Shown here in pieces: positions 8,366-17,443 of a stretch of DNA of 64,000 nt. A program made the position numbers and the translations under genes. This DNA is from Lachnospiraceae bacterium XBB2008 (GTDB lineage: Bacteria > Bacillota > Clostridia > Lachnospirales > Lachnospiraceae): contig FMVL01000009.1 in assembly GCA_900102235.1 (NCBI GenBank), positions 62,001-126,000 of the forward strand, written 5' to 3'. How positions within the stretch are numbered: position 1 is the stretch's first letter; the number at the start of each line of letters is the position of its first letter. The notes beneath the pieces were generated by a model. The model ran no database searches. It was not told the DNA's origin and saw nothing but the letters and a program-made list of their open reading frames with translations.

Positions 8366-10142
8366 ATATCTTCCTGTAAAGGCCGGACACTTCCGACAGT
8401 TCTTCGTGCGTGCCCTGCTGGACCAGATTTCCATGGTCCATCACTATGATGTGATCGGCATGCATCAGCGTTGATATCCGGTGGGAAATGATGATCTTCG
8501 TCGTATCTGAGGAAAGCGAGGCAAGCTCGCTTCTTATCATCGCATCCGTCTGCGAATCCACGGCAGAGAGCGAGTCGTCAAATATCATTATCGGAGCATC
8601 TTTCATGATCATCTGTGCTATGGCGGTACGCTGTTTCTGTCCGCCCGAGAGAGTCACGCCCCTTTCTCCGACGTAGGTATCATATCCTTTATTGAACTTC
8701 GATACGGTCTCGTCAAGAGCGGCGATCCTTGCGGCAGCCCGTACCTCTTCCATGTTTACTTCATCGCGGGTTATTGCTATGTTTTCGGCTATCGTTCCGG
8801 AGAACAGATAGGGCTCCTGAAGTACGATGCCGATGTTTCTGCGAAGCCACGCTCTGTCGATCTTGCGGATGTCGATGCCGCCTATCGTGATCCTTCCGCC
8901 GTCCTTATCCGGCTCATACAATCTGTCGAGCAGATGCATGAGGGTGGATTTGCCGGAGCCGGTTCCGCCCAGGATACCCACGGTCTCTCCGGGCTGTATG
9001 GTGAAGCTCACATCGTTTAGAACATCGCTTTCTTCATATCTGAATGATACATGCTCGAACACGATATCCTTATTCATCGGCGGAGTCTGTGCACCCGGAT
9101 CGTCGCTCTCCTCGGGAGAGTTCATGATATACCTGATACGGTCGATCGAGATGCCCGCCTTACTCATGTCGGCGACCACGCGCCCCAGAGCTCTTACCGG
9201 CCAGGTCAGCATCGCGTTATAGGATATGAACTCGATGTATTCACCTGCGCTTATGTTTCCTTTTACACAGAGCACGGCGCCTATCACTACGATGAGCAGA
9301 GCCTGAAATCCTCCGGTGAAATCGCCGGTAGCCCAGAACGATGACAGGAGTTTCATGAGTCCTATCCATGTGTTCATGTACTTTTCGTTATAGTCACAGA
9401 AGTGTTCGCGCTCATATGCTTCACGTCCGAATGCCCTGACTACGCGAACACCGGTCAGGTTCTCCTGTACCATTGCGGAGAGCCGGCCTTCCATCTCATC
9501 AACGTGTTCGAAGGAAGCCCCTATCTTAACATGGAAGTAAAGGGAGTATCCGACGATGATCGGAAGCAGCGCCAGCGCCACGAGCGTCAGCGTCACATTT
9601 ACGCGCAGCATGAAGATGATCGCGAGCGTGATAAGTATCACGGTCCTGACCAGATTCGTCACCTGCTCGGCTAGGAAATTGCGCAGCGTATCAAGATCGG
9701 ATGTACATCTCTGGATGATGTCGCCGGTACGGTTTGCGTTATGCCAGCTCATCGGCAGTCTGATGATGTGGGCATAGAGTGTGTCACGCGCCCGGCAGAC
9801 CAGTCTTTCCTCGGATACCGAGTTTAAGAACTTGAACAGGTAGCTGGTCAGCATCCTGAGCAGTGCGACCACGCAGATGAGTATGGCGATCAGATACATA
9901 TGATCCCTGATATACGCGATCCCGCCTGCGAACGCTATCAGCTTATCCAGTATGGCCGGGATCTCATAAGAAGAGCCTATCAGTATCGAATCCACCGTGA
10001 ACGCGATGATCTTAGGCATGAAAAGATCGAGCGCCGCGCACATCGCCGCAAAACACATGCTGATGAAGAATATTAACTTGCTTCCTTTCAGGAAACCGAG
10101 CAAAAGTGATGCCCGGGTGGGATAGTCTGTCTTACTGTTCAT
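8349..10142 (-). CDS. ABC exporter half-transporter, degenerate-site subunit (BmrC/TM287-like)
   Basis: An ABC exporter of about 597 residues with fused membrane and ATPase domains. It has Walker A GGTGSGKST and signature TLSGGQKQR, but its Walker B reads IMIFDDSLSAVD: aspartate replaces the catalytic glutamate. That substitution marks the non-hydrolysing site of heterodimeric exporters such as BmrCD, LmrCD and TM287/288, and the order (degenerate subunit first) matches. The start is uncertain: an ATG at 10175 adds 11 residues, but neither has an obvious ribosome site. 10142 is preferred because the preceding bases form an AT-rich palindrome, likely operator or promoter DNA. It is divergent from the ROK kinase gene. 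Confidence 0.88.
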   Translation of the reverse strand: MNSKTDYPTRASLLLGFLKGSKLIFFISMCFAAMCAALDLFMPKIIAFTVDSILIGSSYEIPAILDKLIAFAGGIAYIRDHMYLIAILICVVALLRMLTSYLFKFLNSVSEERLVCRARDTLYAHIIRLPMSWHNANRTGDIIQRCTSDLDTLRNFLAEQVTNLVRTVILITLAIIFMLRVNVTLTLVALALLPIIVGYSLYFHVKIGASFEHVDEMEGRLSAMVQENLTGVRVVRAFGREAYEREHFCDYNEKYMNTWIGLMKLLSSFWATGDFTGGFQALLIVVIGAVLCVKGNISAGEYIEFISYNAMLTWPVRALGRVVADMSKAGISIDRIRYIMNSPEESDDPGAQTPPMNKDIVFEHVSFRYEESDVLNDVSFTIQPGETVGILGGTGSGKSTLMHLLDRLYEPDKDGGRITIGGIDIRKIDRAWLRRNIGIVLQEPYLFSGTIAENIAITRDEVNMEEVRAAARIAALDETVSKFNKGYDTYVGERGVTLSGGQKQRTAIAQMIMKDAPIMIFDDSLSAVDSQTDAMIRSELASLSSDTTKIIISHRISTLMHADHIIVMDHGNLVQQGTHEELSEVSGLYRKIYELQQ

Positions 10143-10145
10143 AGC

Positions 10146-10163
10146 GTATATTATACAATATAC
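10146..10163. promoter_or_regulatory. Perfect inverted repeat before the ABC exporter genes (candidate operator)
   Basis: Arms GTATATT and AATATAC (7 bp each) flank a 4 bp centre, three bases before the chosen exporter start. A TATAAT-like box on the minus strand (10150-10155) lies inside it and another lies at 10193-10198; no good -35 box was found for either. The 118 bp between the exporter and the ROK gene is AT-rich compared with its surroundings and must carry divergent promoters. Confidence 0.4.
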
Positions 10164-10260
10164 CAAATTAAACACATATCTGTTTATGTTATATTATAGT
10201 GTAGATCACCAAGCAGGTTTGAGCGAAGATCACCATCAGGTTTTCCCGAGGGAGGAACAT

Positions 10261-11127
10261 ATGATATACGGAGCACTTGAAGCCGGCGGTACCAAGATGG
10301 TATGCGCCATAGGCGATGAGAACGGTAAATTAATAAGGCAGACTCAGATCCCGACCACAATGCCGGATGAGACGATGTCTAAGATCATAGAATATTTTAA
10401 GGAAGAGCGGATTGAGGCGCTCGGAGTAGCGTGCTTCGGCCCGGTCGATCTTAACACGGAGTCACCGACCTACGGATATATCACATCCACTCCCAAGAAA
10501 GGGTGGACCGATTTCGATATCGTCGGATGCCTAAAGGATGCCCTCGGAGTGCCCATAGGTTTCGACACGGATGTAAACGGATCTCTGCTCGGGGAGGTTA
10601 CCTGGGGATGTGCCAAAGGTCTTACCGATGCGGTTTACATAACCATAGGAACCGGCATAGGCGGAGGAGTCCTAAGCGGCGGAAACCTGCTTCACGGGAT
10701 GATGCATTCGGAACTCGGTCATATGCTGCTTTCTCCCGAACCCGAGGATACATATCCCGGCGGATGCCCTTTTCATACGGCGTGTTTTGAAGGCCTGGCA
10801 TCCGGGCCCGCGATAGAAGCCAGATACGGAAAGAAGGCATATGAACTAACCGACAAGCCGGAAGTCTGGGAACTTGAGAGCAAGTACATAGCCAAAGCTT
10901 TGGTTAACATAATTCTAACGCTGAGCCCGCAAAGGATCATCCTCGGCGGCGGAGTGATGCATCAGGAACAGCTTTTCCCGCTTATCAGGAACAAAGTGAG
11001 AGACTATCTGAACGGCTATATACGTGCTGCCGGACTGGAGGATATGGATACCTATATCGTGCCCGCATCACTCGGAGACGACCAGGGTATCATGGGTGCC
11101 CTGAAACTTGCTGCCCTTGCGGTTTGA
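10261..11127 (+). CDS. ROK family sugar kinase, fructokinase-like
   Basis: A 289-residue ROK kinase that phosphorylates a hexose with ATP in the cytoplasm. It shows the N-terminal phosphate loop ALEAGGTK (5-12), the catalytic aspartate D104 in DTDVNGSLLGE, and the IGTGIGGG phosphate motif (129-136). The ROK zinc site is H154, C169, H172 and C175. The GWTDFDIVG segment and the CPFHTACFEGLASGPA block resemble ScrK/GmuE-type fructokinases more than glucokinases. The start at 10261 was chosen over one 75 bp upstream because GGGAGG sits just before it and the protein then begins at the conserved strand. No sugar transporter is adjacent. Confidence 0.87.
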   Translation: MIYGALEAGGTKMVCAIGDENGKLIRQTQIPTTMPDETMSKIIEYFKEERIEALGVACFGPVDLNTESPTYGYITSTPKKGWTDFDIVGCLKDALGVPIGFDTDVNGSLLGEVTWGCAKGLTDAVYITIGTGIGGGVLSGGNLLHGMMHSELGHMLLSPEPEDTYPGGCPFHTACFEGLASGPAIEARYGKKAYELTDKPEVWELESKYIAKALVNIILTLSPQRIILGGGVMHQEQLFPLIRNKVRDYLNGYIRAAGLEDMDTYIVPASLGDDQGIMGALKLAALAV

Positions 11128-11165
11128 AATGGTGTATACTAGAAAAGAACCGAGTCACACAGGCA

Positions 11166-11176
11166 GTTTACATAAC
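11166..11176 (+). repeat. Dispersed motif GTTTACATAAC, copy before the PH-domain gene
   Basis: The intergenic copy starts 39 bp before the start codon at 11205. Its flank GTTTACATAACACT is shared with the copy at 3635. It is one of six intergenic copies in the window. Confidence 0.55.
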
Positions 11177-11204
11177 ACTTCTAAGAATATAAGGAGAAAA
11201 CCCA

Positions 11205-11654
11205 ATGAGCAAAGATCAACTTGACGAGCAGATGGAGCGTGAGATTAAAGAGGACGCCAATATGACCGTTACGGAGCCCGTGTATGTGGCACGTAAGAGA
11301 TGGCTTCTTTTTGGGCTTCCTTTTACATTCACCAAGTATTCGATAGGAGAGAATATCCTCACTATCGATACGGGATTTTTCAAGAAGAACGAGAACGACT
11401 GCTACATGTATAAGATCCAGGATGTTAAGTTCAGCGCTTCCTTGCTTGAGCGCATGGCAGGTCTCGGGACCATTACCTGTTTTACGGGCGATGTGACGGA
11501 TCCCAAGCTTGAACTGCTCCACATCAAGAAGGCAAAAGAGATCAAGAACTACATCCTTGATGCATCGGAGAAGGCACGTATCAGGCGCAGGACTCTCAAC
11601 ACACTCAATATCAGTGCGCTGAATGAAGAGGTTGATCCCGCCGATTTTGTATAA
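11205..11654 (+). CDS. PH-domain protein of unknown function
   Basis: A 149-residue protein. Residues about 25-115 resemble a bacterial PH (bPH2/YdbS-like) domain, with the typical TKYSIGENILTIDTGFF strand pair and KIQDVKF segment. There is no signal peptide and no clear membrane helix, although RWLLFGLPFTF is hydrophobic. The C-terminus is charged. The ribosome site AAGGAG lies 9 nt before the ATG. It is 11 bp upstream of folC and probably co-transcribed with the folate genes, though nothing in it suggests a folate function. The cellular role is not recognised. Confidence 0.7.
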   Translation: MSKDQLDEQMEREIKEDANMTVTEPVYVARKRWLLFGLPFTFTKYSIGENILTIDTGFFKKNENDCYMYKIQDVKFSASLLERMAGLGTITCFTGDVTDPKLELLHIKKAKEIKNYILDASEKARIRRRTLNTLNISALNEEVDPADFV

Positions 11655-11665
11655 AAGGTACGTAA

Positions 11666-12991
11666 GTGAACATTCGCGAATCGGAAACTTATCTTGAACA
11701 CCTGGCGGCAGCAGGCATGAAACCCGGCCTTGAGAGGATGCATATCCTCTGTGAAAGACTCGGGTCCCCTCAGAATGCCCTGAATTTCATCCATGTCGCG
11801 GGGACTAACGGAAAAGGATCTGTTTGCGCTTTTATCTCGAGCATACTTACAGAAGCAGGATACAAGGTGGGCCGCTACACTTCTCCGGCCGTGGTCGAGC
11901 AGCGCGAGAGATTCCGGATAAACGGACGGAACGTTTCTCAGAGTGCTTATTGCAGGAATCTTGAGGAAGTAAAAGCCGCTGCGGACCAGATCGTGTTCGA
12001 AGGCGGAGAGGAACCGACTCTTTTTGAAGTCGAGACCGCTCTGGCGTTCATGATCTTTGCGGAAGCGGGTACGGATATCGTGGTCATGGAGTGCGGAATG
12101 GGCGGCGCAGGCGATGCCACCAATATCATCCACGCTCCGGCGGTGAGCGTCATCACACAGATCAGCCTGGATCACACGAAGTATCTGGGACGTACCATAG
12201 ATGCCATAGCCCGCGAGAAATCCGGCATCATCAAACGCGGAACGCATGTCGTGACCGTCGCTCAGTCCGCCGAAGCCATCTCCGTGATCAAGGCCAAGGC
12301 GTCTCTTGAGAGGGCTGATCTTGCGATAGCCGACGTATCCAATGCGAAGAACATCAAGTACGGACTTAAGACTTCGTCTTTTGATTACGGAAAATATAAA
12401 GGCCTGAAGATATCGATGGCGGGACTGTGGCAGATCGAGAACGCATGCCTGGCACTCACCGCGATCGAAGCATTGAAGAAGGTCAGGATCAGGATAGAGG
12501 AGACTGCCATTCGCGAAGGGCTGCTTAAGACCGCATGGCCCGGAAGATTTGAGATCATATCGAAGAATCCTTATGTCATAGTTGACGGGGCCCACAATGA
12601 AAACGCCGCGAGGCAGCTGGCCGATACCGTTGAGTATTTTTTCCACAAGGAAGAGGAGGCCGGCAAGCTGATATATATCTTCGGCGTTCTCGGAGACAAG
12701 AATTACCCGGCCATAGCCGAGTACATGGCGCCTCATGCGGCGCACGTGATCACGGTCACTCCATCCAATCCCCGTGCGCTTCCCGCGCAGGAACTTGCCG
12801 AGACCGTGAAGAAATACAATGAGATGGTCACGGTGGCTTCATCCGTTGACGAGGCGCTTGAGATGGCATATCTGCTCGCCGACAAGGATTCGGTCATCAT
12901 AGCATTCGGATCGCTGTCCTTCCTCGGAGATGTCCGCAGGGTAGTAGACAGCAGGGAAGTATTCCTTAAGAAAAAGAAGATAGGTGTATAG
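11666..12991 (+). CDS. folC: Folylpolyglutamate synthase / dihydrofolate synthase
   Basis: A 441-residue Mur-ligase-family enzyme that adds glutamate to dihydropteroate or to reduced folates using ATP. The P-loop VAGTNGKGSV is at residues 44-53; GRYTSPAV follows; MECGMGGAGDATN supplies the central-domain motif; and ISLDHTKYLG carries the conserved histidine. FEIISKNPYVIVDGAHN opens the C-terminal domain. It starts with GTG (11666) after AAAGGTA. It leads the folate operon, with folE beginning 2 bp after its stop. It probably carries both activities because no second folC is seen here (inference). Confidence 0.93.
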   Translation: MNIRESETYLEHLAAAGMKPGLERMHILCERLGSPQNALNFIHVAGTNGKGSVCAFISSILTEAGYKVGRYTSPAVVEQRERFRINGRNVSQSAYCRNLEEVKAAADQIVFEGGEEPTLFEVETALAFMIFAEAGTDIVVMECGMGGAGDATNIIHAPAVSVITQISLDHTKYLGRTIDAIAREKSGIIKRGTHVVTVAQSAEAISVIKAKASLERADLAIADVSNAKNIKYGLKTSSFDYGKYKGLKISMAGLWQIENACLALTAIEALKKVRIRIEETAIREGLLKTAWPGRFEIISKNPYVIVDGAHNENAARQLADTVEYFFHKEEEAGKLIYIFGVLGDKNYPAIAEYMAPHAAHVITVTPSNPRALPAQELAETVKKYNEMVTVASSVDEALEMAYLLADKDSVIIAFGSLSFLGDVRRVVDSREVFLKKKKIGV

Positions 12992-12993
12992 AA

Positions 12994-13545
12994 ATGATTG
13001 ATGAAGAAAAGGTAAGACAGGCCATAACGCTGATGCTCGAGGGCATCGGTGAGGACCCTTCCAGGGAAGGTCTCATAGGGACTCCGGACAGGATCGTCAG
13101 GATGTACGGAGAGATCTTCGCCGGCATGGATGAGGATCCCGCAGATCATCTTACCCGCACATTCGAAGCCGTCGGCACGGATATGATCGTGGAAAAGGAC
13201 ATCCCGTTTTATTCGATGTGCGAACACCATTTCATGCCCTTTTTCGGAAAAGCGCATATAGGCTATATACCCCGCGACAGAGTGGTGGGCCTGAGCAAAC
13301 TCGCCAGATGTGTCGAGACATTTGCAAGACGTCCCCAGATCCAGGAGAAGATGACCTCTCAGATTGCCGATGCGATATATGAACATCTGGACTGCGAAGG
13401 CGTGATCGTTGAACTGTGTGCGGAGCATATGTGCATGTCGATGCGCGGTGTAAAAAAAGGCGGTACGCAGACCGTGACAGTTGCCAGACGCGGCTCCTTT
13501 GAGACCGATCCTAAGCTTGAAGAGAGATTTTTCAGGATGCTATGA
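12994..13545 (+). CDS. folE: GTP cyclohydrolase I
   Basis: A 183-residue FolE that converts GTP to dihydroneopterin triphosphate, the first folate-specific step. The zinc ligands are C76 and H79 in SMCEHHFMPF and C147 in CAEHMCMSMRG. The GLSKLARCVETFARRPQIQE segment is the classic family signature. The length is that of the short type I enzymes. It sits 2 bp after folC and overlaps folP by 4 bp, so translation is coupled through the operon. Confidence 0.97.
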   Translation: MIDEEKVRQAITLMLEGIGEDPSREGLIGTPDRIVRMYGEIFAGMDEDPADHLTRTFEAVGTDMIVEKDIPFYSMCEHHFMPFFGKAHIGYIPRDRVVGLSKLARCVETFARRPQIQEKMTSQIADAIYEHLDCEGVIVELCAEHMCMSMRGVKKGGTQTVTVARRGSFETDPKLEERFFRML

Positions 13546-14351
13546 GAATAGGAAACAAGGATTTTGATACCGAAAAACATACATATGTTATGGGAATCTT
13601 AAACGTGACCCCCGATTCTTTCTGGGACGGGGGACGTTTCTTAGGCATGGACAGATCGCTCAGGCACGTGGCCGGGATGATAGAGGACGGCGCGGATATC
13701 ATAGATGTGGGCGGCGAATCCACGCGCCCCGGATCCAAAGCCGTGGATGCGGCGGATGAGATCGCGAGAGTGATGCCGGTGATCGAAGCCATTAATGACC
13801 GGTTTGATATCCCGATCAGTCTTGATACGTACAAGAATTCCGTTGCCTGGGCCGGTATAGGCGCGGGTGCCGACATGATTAACGATGTATGGGGGCTTAA
13901 AGGTGATGACCGCATGGCTGAGGTCATTGCCGGCTCACATGTTCCCGTCTGCATCATGCATAACCGTAAAAACGCAAATTATCGTGATTTTATGACAGAT
14001 GTCATATCGGACCTGAGAGAGTCTCTGGATATCGCGGAAAAGGCCGGAATAGCGCCTGAGAACATCATCCTCGATCCGGGTGTCGGATTTGCCAAGGACA
14101 GGGTGCAGAATCTCGAGATCATGGCCAGGCTGGAAGATATAGAGGCATTGGGATATCCGGTGCTTTTGGGCGTCAGCCGCAAATCCGTGATAGGAGATAC
14201 GCTCGATCTTCCGCTCGAGGAGAGACTGGAAGGTTCTCTTGCGACCACGGCCTGGGGCTTCATGCACGGAGCAGCCTTTGTCCGGGTACACGATGTGAAA
14301 GAACATGTGCGTGTGATACGGATGCTGGAAGCGATCCGCGATTCAAAGTAA
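13542..14351 (+). CDS. folP: Dihydropteroate synthase
   Basis: A 269-residue TIM-barrel enzyme that condenses hydroxymethyl-dihydropterin diphosphate with p-aminobenzoate, and the family target of sulfonamides. Its signature MGILNVTPDSFWDGG is at residues 17-31, DVGGESTRPG follows, and ILDPGVGFAKD and LLGVSRKS carry the pterin- and phosphate-binding residues. The start overlaps the folE stop (ATGA). The usual DGG loop is intact, so the enzyme should be active. Confidence 0.96.
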   Translation: MRIGNKDFDTEKHTYVMGILNVTPDSFWDGGRFLGMDRSLRHVAGMIEDGADIIDVGGESTRPGSKAVDAADEIARVMPVIEAINDRFDIPISLDTYKNSVAWAGIGAGADMINDVWGLKGDDRMAEVIAGSHVPVCIMHNRKNANYRDFMTDVISDLRESLDIAEKAGIAPENIILDPGVGFAKDRVQNLEIMARLEDIEALGYPVLLGVSRKSVIGDTLDLPLEERLEGSLATTAWGFMHGAAFVRVHDVKEHVRVIRMLEAIRDSK

Positions 14352-14384
14352 CAGATCGATCATCAACATATCGATCCCGGGTAT

Positions 14385-15233
14385 ATGATGGACAAGATCA
14401 CTATAGATAAACTTCATATTTACGCATACCATGGTGTGCATGAGAGTGAAAAGGAAAACGGACAGAACTTCTATGTGAGTGCTGTCCTTTACACTGACCT
14501 TTACAGGGCCGGTCATACCGATGATCTGGGTGATACCGTGAGTTATTCCGATGCGGCGAAACTCATAAACCGCGTATTTGTTTCCGAAAAGTATGATCTA
14601 ATTGAAAAAGCGGCTTATGTCTGCGCAGAGGCTTTGCTTGACACATTCCCCGCCGTACATGCCGTTGATCTGAAAGTCAGCAAACCCGAAGCTCCGATAG
14701 GCCTCGAATTCGATGATGTATCGGTTGACATAACATTATCACGCCACGCCGTATACATAAGCTTCGGCTCAAACATGGGAGACCGGATGGCCTATATAGA
14801 GTCGGCTATCGAAAAACTGAAGAACACTCCCGGCATAAAAGTCATCAGACGATCGGATATCATAGAGACCGATCCATACGGTCCCGTAGAACAGGATAAG
14901 TTTTTAAACGGAGTTCTTGAGATCGAGACATACCTGACTCCCGAAGCACTGCTTGATGCGCTTCATGAGACGGAAGATGCTCTCGGACGAAAAAGAACGG
15001 TCCGCTGGGGACCGCGGACCGTGGATCTTGATATCCTGTTATATGATGATCTGGTAATGTGCACCGAGGATCTTGTGATACCTCATCCCGACATGAAGAA
15101 CAGGGATTTCGTCCTGAAGCCTTTGTGCGAGATAGCACCCAATCTAATCCATCCCGTCTTAAGGATCAGCATATCCGAAATGCTCGATCACCTGCTTTTC
15201 TCTGCGGCTTCACGTGCTACCGTGAATTCATAA
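14385..15233 (+). CDS. folBK: Fused dihydroneopterin aldolase / HPPK
   Basis: A 282-residue bifunctional protein. Residues 1-119 are FolB, with AYHGVHESEKENGQ (14-27) and the catalytic lysine K100 in KVSKPEAP. From about 122 it is FolK, with YISFGSNMGDR (124-134) and the metal/ATP segment RWGPRTVDLDILLYDD beginning at R207. It catalyses two consecutive steps, from dihydroneopterin to hydroxymethyl-dihydropterin and then its diphosphate, the substrate of FolP. The fusion is known in several Firmicutes. Its 3' end overlaps the converging DUF5050 gene by 46 bp. The start could also be the second ATG at 14388. Confidence 0.94.
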   Translation: MMDKITIDKLHIYAYHGVHESEKENGQNFYVSAVLYTDLYRAGHTDDLGDTVSYSDAAKLINRVFVSEKYDLIEKAAYVCAEALLDTFPAVHAVDLKVSKPEAPIGLEFDDVSVDITLSRHAVYISFGSNMGDRMAYIESAIEKLKNTPGIKVIRRSDIIETDPYGPVEQDKFLNGVLEIETYLTPEALLDALHETEDALGRKRTVRWGPRTVDLDILLYDDLVMCTEDLVIPHPDMKNRDFVLKPLCEIAPNLIHPVLRISISEMLDHLLFSAASRATVNS

Positions 15234-16234
15234 GGACTTCCGCCTGCCGTCGGTACACAGTATATCGGTGTATCGGTGTTAAATGTCCGGTAATATGTGT
15301 AGGTCGAAGTCATATTGACGTCACAGAAATATCCGAGAGCCACGGGCTCTTTTCCCGAGCCGTCCAATCTCATCCGATACAGTCCCGGTGCTTCGCCGAC
15401 AGATACGACATAGTAGATCATGCCGTATCCGACATTGAAGTTATCAGCACGGTCATGGCTCAGGATCTCGACCGTCTGGTTCATCGGAGAGTATCTGCAG
15501 ATCTTGTAATCATCCGAGATATCCATGTAGTAGAAATATTCGCCCTCGTAGACCGGATTCCATACATCGCCTTCCCAGATGGCGTTGGATGTATCGCTTA
15601 CGGGATTATATGCGTAGAGGTAATGATCCTTCTGGGTCCCTCCGTAGTAGATGGTTCCGTCAACCACACAGGCGGGGTTGAGCACGAAAGTGTCTTCGAT
15701 GACCTGCTCCTCTTCATCGCCCCTCATATCGACCTTCTTGAGTCCGACACCCGTGCCGGTTCCTGCCTGATAGTAGAGGGTATTGCCGACCAGATTCATG
15801 ATCAGCGAATCGTCGGAGGTCAGACACTTTACCTTGGATCCCGTCTCTGTCGCACGGTATATTCCGGAAGTCTTGATCACGAATCCCAGACCCGTTCCGC
15901 CCTTGGGAGTCTCCATGCAGAAATACAGATATTTGCCACCTACGCAGATGTTCGAACAGTCGCTGTTGTAGAGCCGCTTAAGATCGGTCTGGTCGACGTT
16001 CATCGAGTAGAGATACCCGTGATCGTATGCGTTTGCGAAATAGACCTTGCCGTTACTCTCACAGAAATATCCGCCGTTGTTCAAGTTTCCGGCGGTGTTG
16101 CCCGTAAGGGTCGGCGGGTTGTCGGGGATGCGGTTGATGATGTTGAAAATGATCGCAAGAAGTACAAGCACGAGGATCATGCATCCCGCGATTATGAGAA
16201 ACAATATATTGGATGTGTTCTTTTGCTTAGACAT
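15188..16234 (-). CDS. Membrane-anchored DUF5050-like beta-propeller protein
   Basis: A 348-residue protein with a short cytoplasmic N-terminus, one membrane helix (about residues 10-31) and an extracellular domain of repeated blades. Motifs such as YFANAYDHGYLYSMN, DLKRLY and VGGKYLYFC recur with the spacing of DUF5050/prolow-density-like propellers. No catalytic residues are recognisable. It is probably anchored outside the cytoplasmic membrane with a binding or scaffold role (inference). It overlaps the end of folBK by 46 bp tail to tail and is divergent from pheA. No clear ribosome site precedes the ATG. Confidence 0.72.
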   Translation of the reverse strand: MSKQKNTSNILFLIIAGCMILVLVLLAIIFNIINRIPDNPPTLTGNTAGNLNNGGYFCESNGKVYFANAYDHGYLYSMNVDQTDLKRLYNSDCSNICVGGKYLYFCMETPKGGTGLGFVIKTSGIYRATETGSKVKCLTSDDSLIMNLVGNTLYYQAGTGTGVGLKKVDMRGDEEEQVIEDTFVLNPACVVDGTIYYGGTQKDHYLYAYNPVSDTSNAIWEGDVWNPVYEGEYFYYMDISDDYKICRYSPMNQTVEILSHDRADNFNVGYGMIYYVVSVGEAPGLYRMRLDGSGKEPVALGYFCDVNMTSTYTYYRTFNTDTPIYCVPTAGGSPYEFTVAREAAEKSR

Positions 16235-16303
16235 AACACCATTTTACCATATATATGATAATATAAGTATAGTCTAACAAGATGAAAAGATCAGGAGAAT
16301 ACC

Positions 16304-17443
16304 ATGAACAACAACGCGGATCTTGCCGAACTCAGACAGCGGCTGGATGATATAGACAGCAGGATAGTAAAACTCTATGAGGAGCGCATGGACATATGCT
16401 CCGAGGTGGCCGATGTAAAGATCGCAACCGGCAGGAGAGTGCTCGACAGGGAGCGTGAACTGGCCAAGCTTAAGTCGGTCAGGGACATGACACACAACGA
16501 GTTCAACGCCAAGGGCATAGAGGAACTCTTTGAGCAGATCATGAGCATGTCGCGTAAGCTCCAGTATCAGAAACTCACCGAGCACGGGGCCATCGGAAGA
16601 CTACCTTTTATCGCCGTGGACAAGCTCGATACGGATGGTGCCAGAGTCGTGTTCCAGGGAGCTGAGGGCGCATACTCGCAGGCAGCGACCGAGAACTATT
16701 TCGGCGAGGAGATCAGCTGTTTCCATGTGGATACTTTCCGGGATGCATTTATGGCGCTGGATGAAGGGAGCGCGGATTTTGCGGTGCTTCCCATAGAAAA
16801 CAGTACAGCGGGCACGGTTTCCCAGGTGTATGATCTGCTGGTCGAGTTTGAGAGCTACATCGTGGGAGAGACAGTCATTAAGATAGAACACTGCCTGATG
16901 GGAACGCAGGAGAGTTCGATCGATGATATCGCGACCGTATATTCGCATCCGCAGTCACTGATGCAGTCGGCCCGTTTTCTGATCGATCATCCGGGATGGC
17001 GGCAGATCAGCATGCAGAACAATGCTTTTGCGGCGCAGAAGGTAAAGGAAGATAACGATCCGACACAGGCAGCGATCGCAAGCGAGCGCGCCGCTTCGGC
17101 TTACGGACTCAAGATCCTTGAAAAAGGCGTAAACCAGGATGAGGACAATCAGACCAGGTTCATAATCGTATGCAACCAGAAGATATACATGCGTAATGCC
17201 GGCCACGTCGCTCTTGCGCTTGAGGTCCCGCATTCGAGCGGATCCTTATATCATATGCTCTCACATTTCATATACAACGATCTGAACATGACCAAGATCG
17301 AGTCACGTCCCATAGAAGACAGGGATTGGGAATACAGATTTTTCATAGAGCTTGAAGGTAATCTGGCAGAGCCTTCAGTCAAGAACGCTATCCGTGGCTT
17401 AAGAGAAGAGGCCAGAATGTTGAAGGTGATAGGATGCTTTTGA
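16304..17443 (+). CDS. pheA: Bifunctional chorismate mutase / prephenate dehydratase
   Basis: A 379-residue P-protein. Residues 1-90 form the AroQ chorismate mutase, with LRQRLDDIDSRIVKLYEERM and the later RELAKLKSVR helix. About 110-285 is the dehydratase, with FQGAEGAYSQ, the VLPIENSTAGTV loop, and a QTRFIIV segment bearing the catalytic threonine. About 295-379 is the ACT domain, with the ESRP motif, so phenylalanine feedback inhibition is expected. It makes phenylpyruvate from chorismate. AGGAG precedes the ATG. The 69 bp upstream is an AT-rich divergent promoter region shared with the DUF5050 gene; no T-box was recognised in it. Confidence 0.95.
   Translation: MNNNADLAELRQRLDDIDSRIVKLYEERMDICSEVADVKIATGRRVLDRERELAKLKSVRDMTHNEFNAKGIEELFEQIMSMSRKLQYQKLTEHGAIGRLPFIAVDKLDTDGARVVFQGAEGAYSQAATENYFGEEISCFHVDTFRDAFMALDEGSADFAVLPIENSTAGTVSQVYDLLVEFESYIVGETVIKIEHCLMGTQESSIDDIATVYSHPQSLMQSARFLIDHPGWRQISMQNNAFAAQKVKEDNDPTQAAIASERAASAYGLKILEKGVNQDEDNQTRFIIVCNQKIYMRNAGHVALALEVPHSSGSLYHMLSHFIYNDLNMTKIESRPIEDRDWEYRFFIELEGNLAEPSVKNAIRGLREEARMLKVIGCF

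Noticed and set aside
8366-8434. Longer N-terminus for the second ABC exporter subunit
   Set aside because: It would overlap the upstream gene by 86 bp and has no ribosome site; the ATG at 8365 has AGGAAG and a normal N-terminus.
10633-10643. GTTTACATAAC copy inside the ROK kinase gene
   Set aside because: It encodes the conserved V-Y-I-T strand of the family, so it is explained by protein sequence; it is not listed as a regulatory site.
15059-16258. Long open frame opposite the DUF5050 gene
   Set aside because: It is a shadow of the folBK end and the DUF5050 gene; it has no ribosome site or recognisable protein, whereas the minus-strand frame has a membrane anchor and repeat blades.
16235-16303. 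T-box or riboswitch before pheA
   Set aside because: The gap is only 69 bp and AT-rich, too short for a T-box with its conserved stems; no terminator is present.
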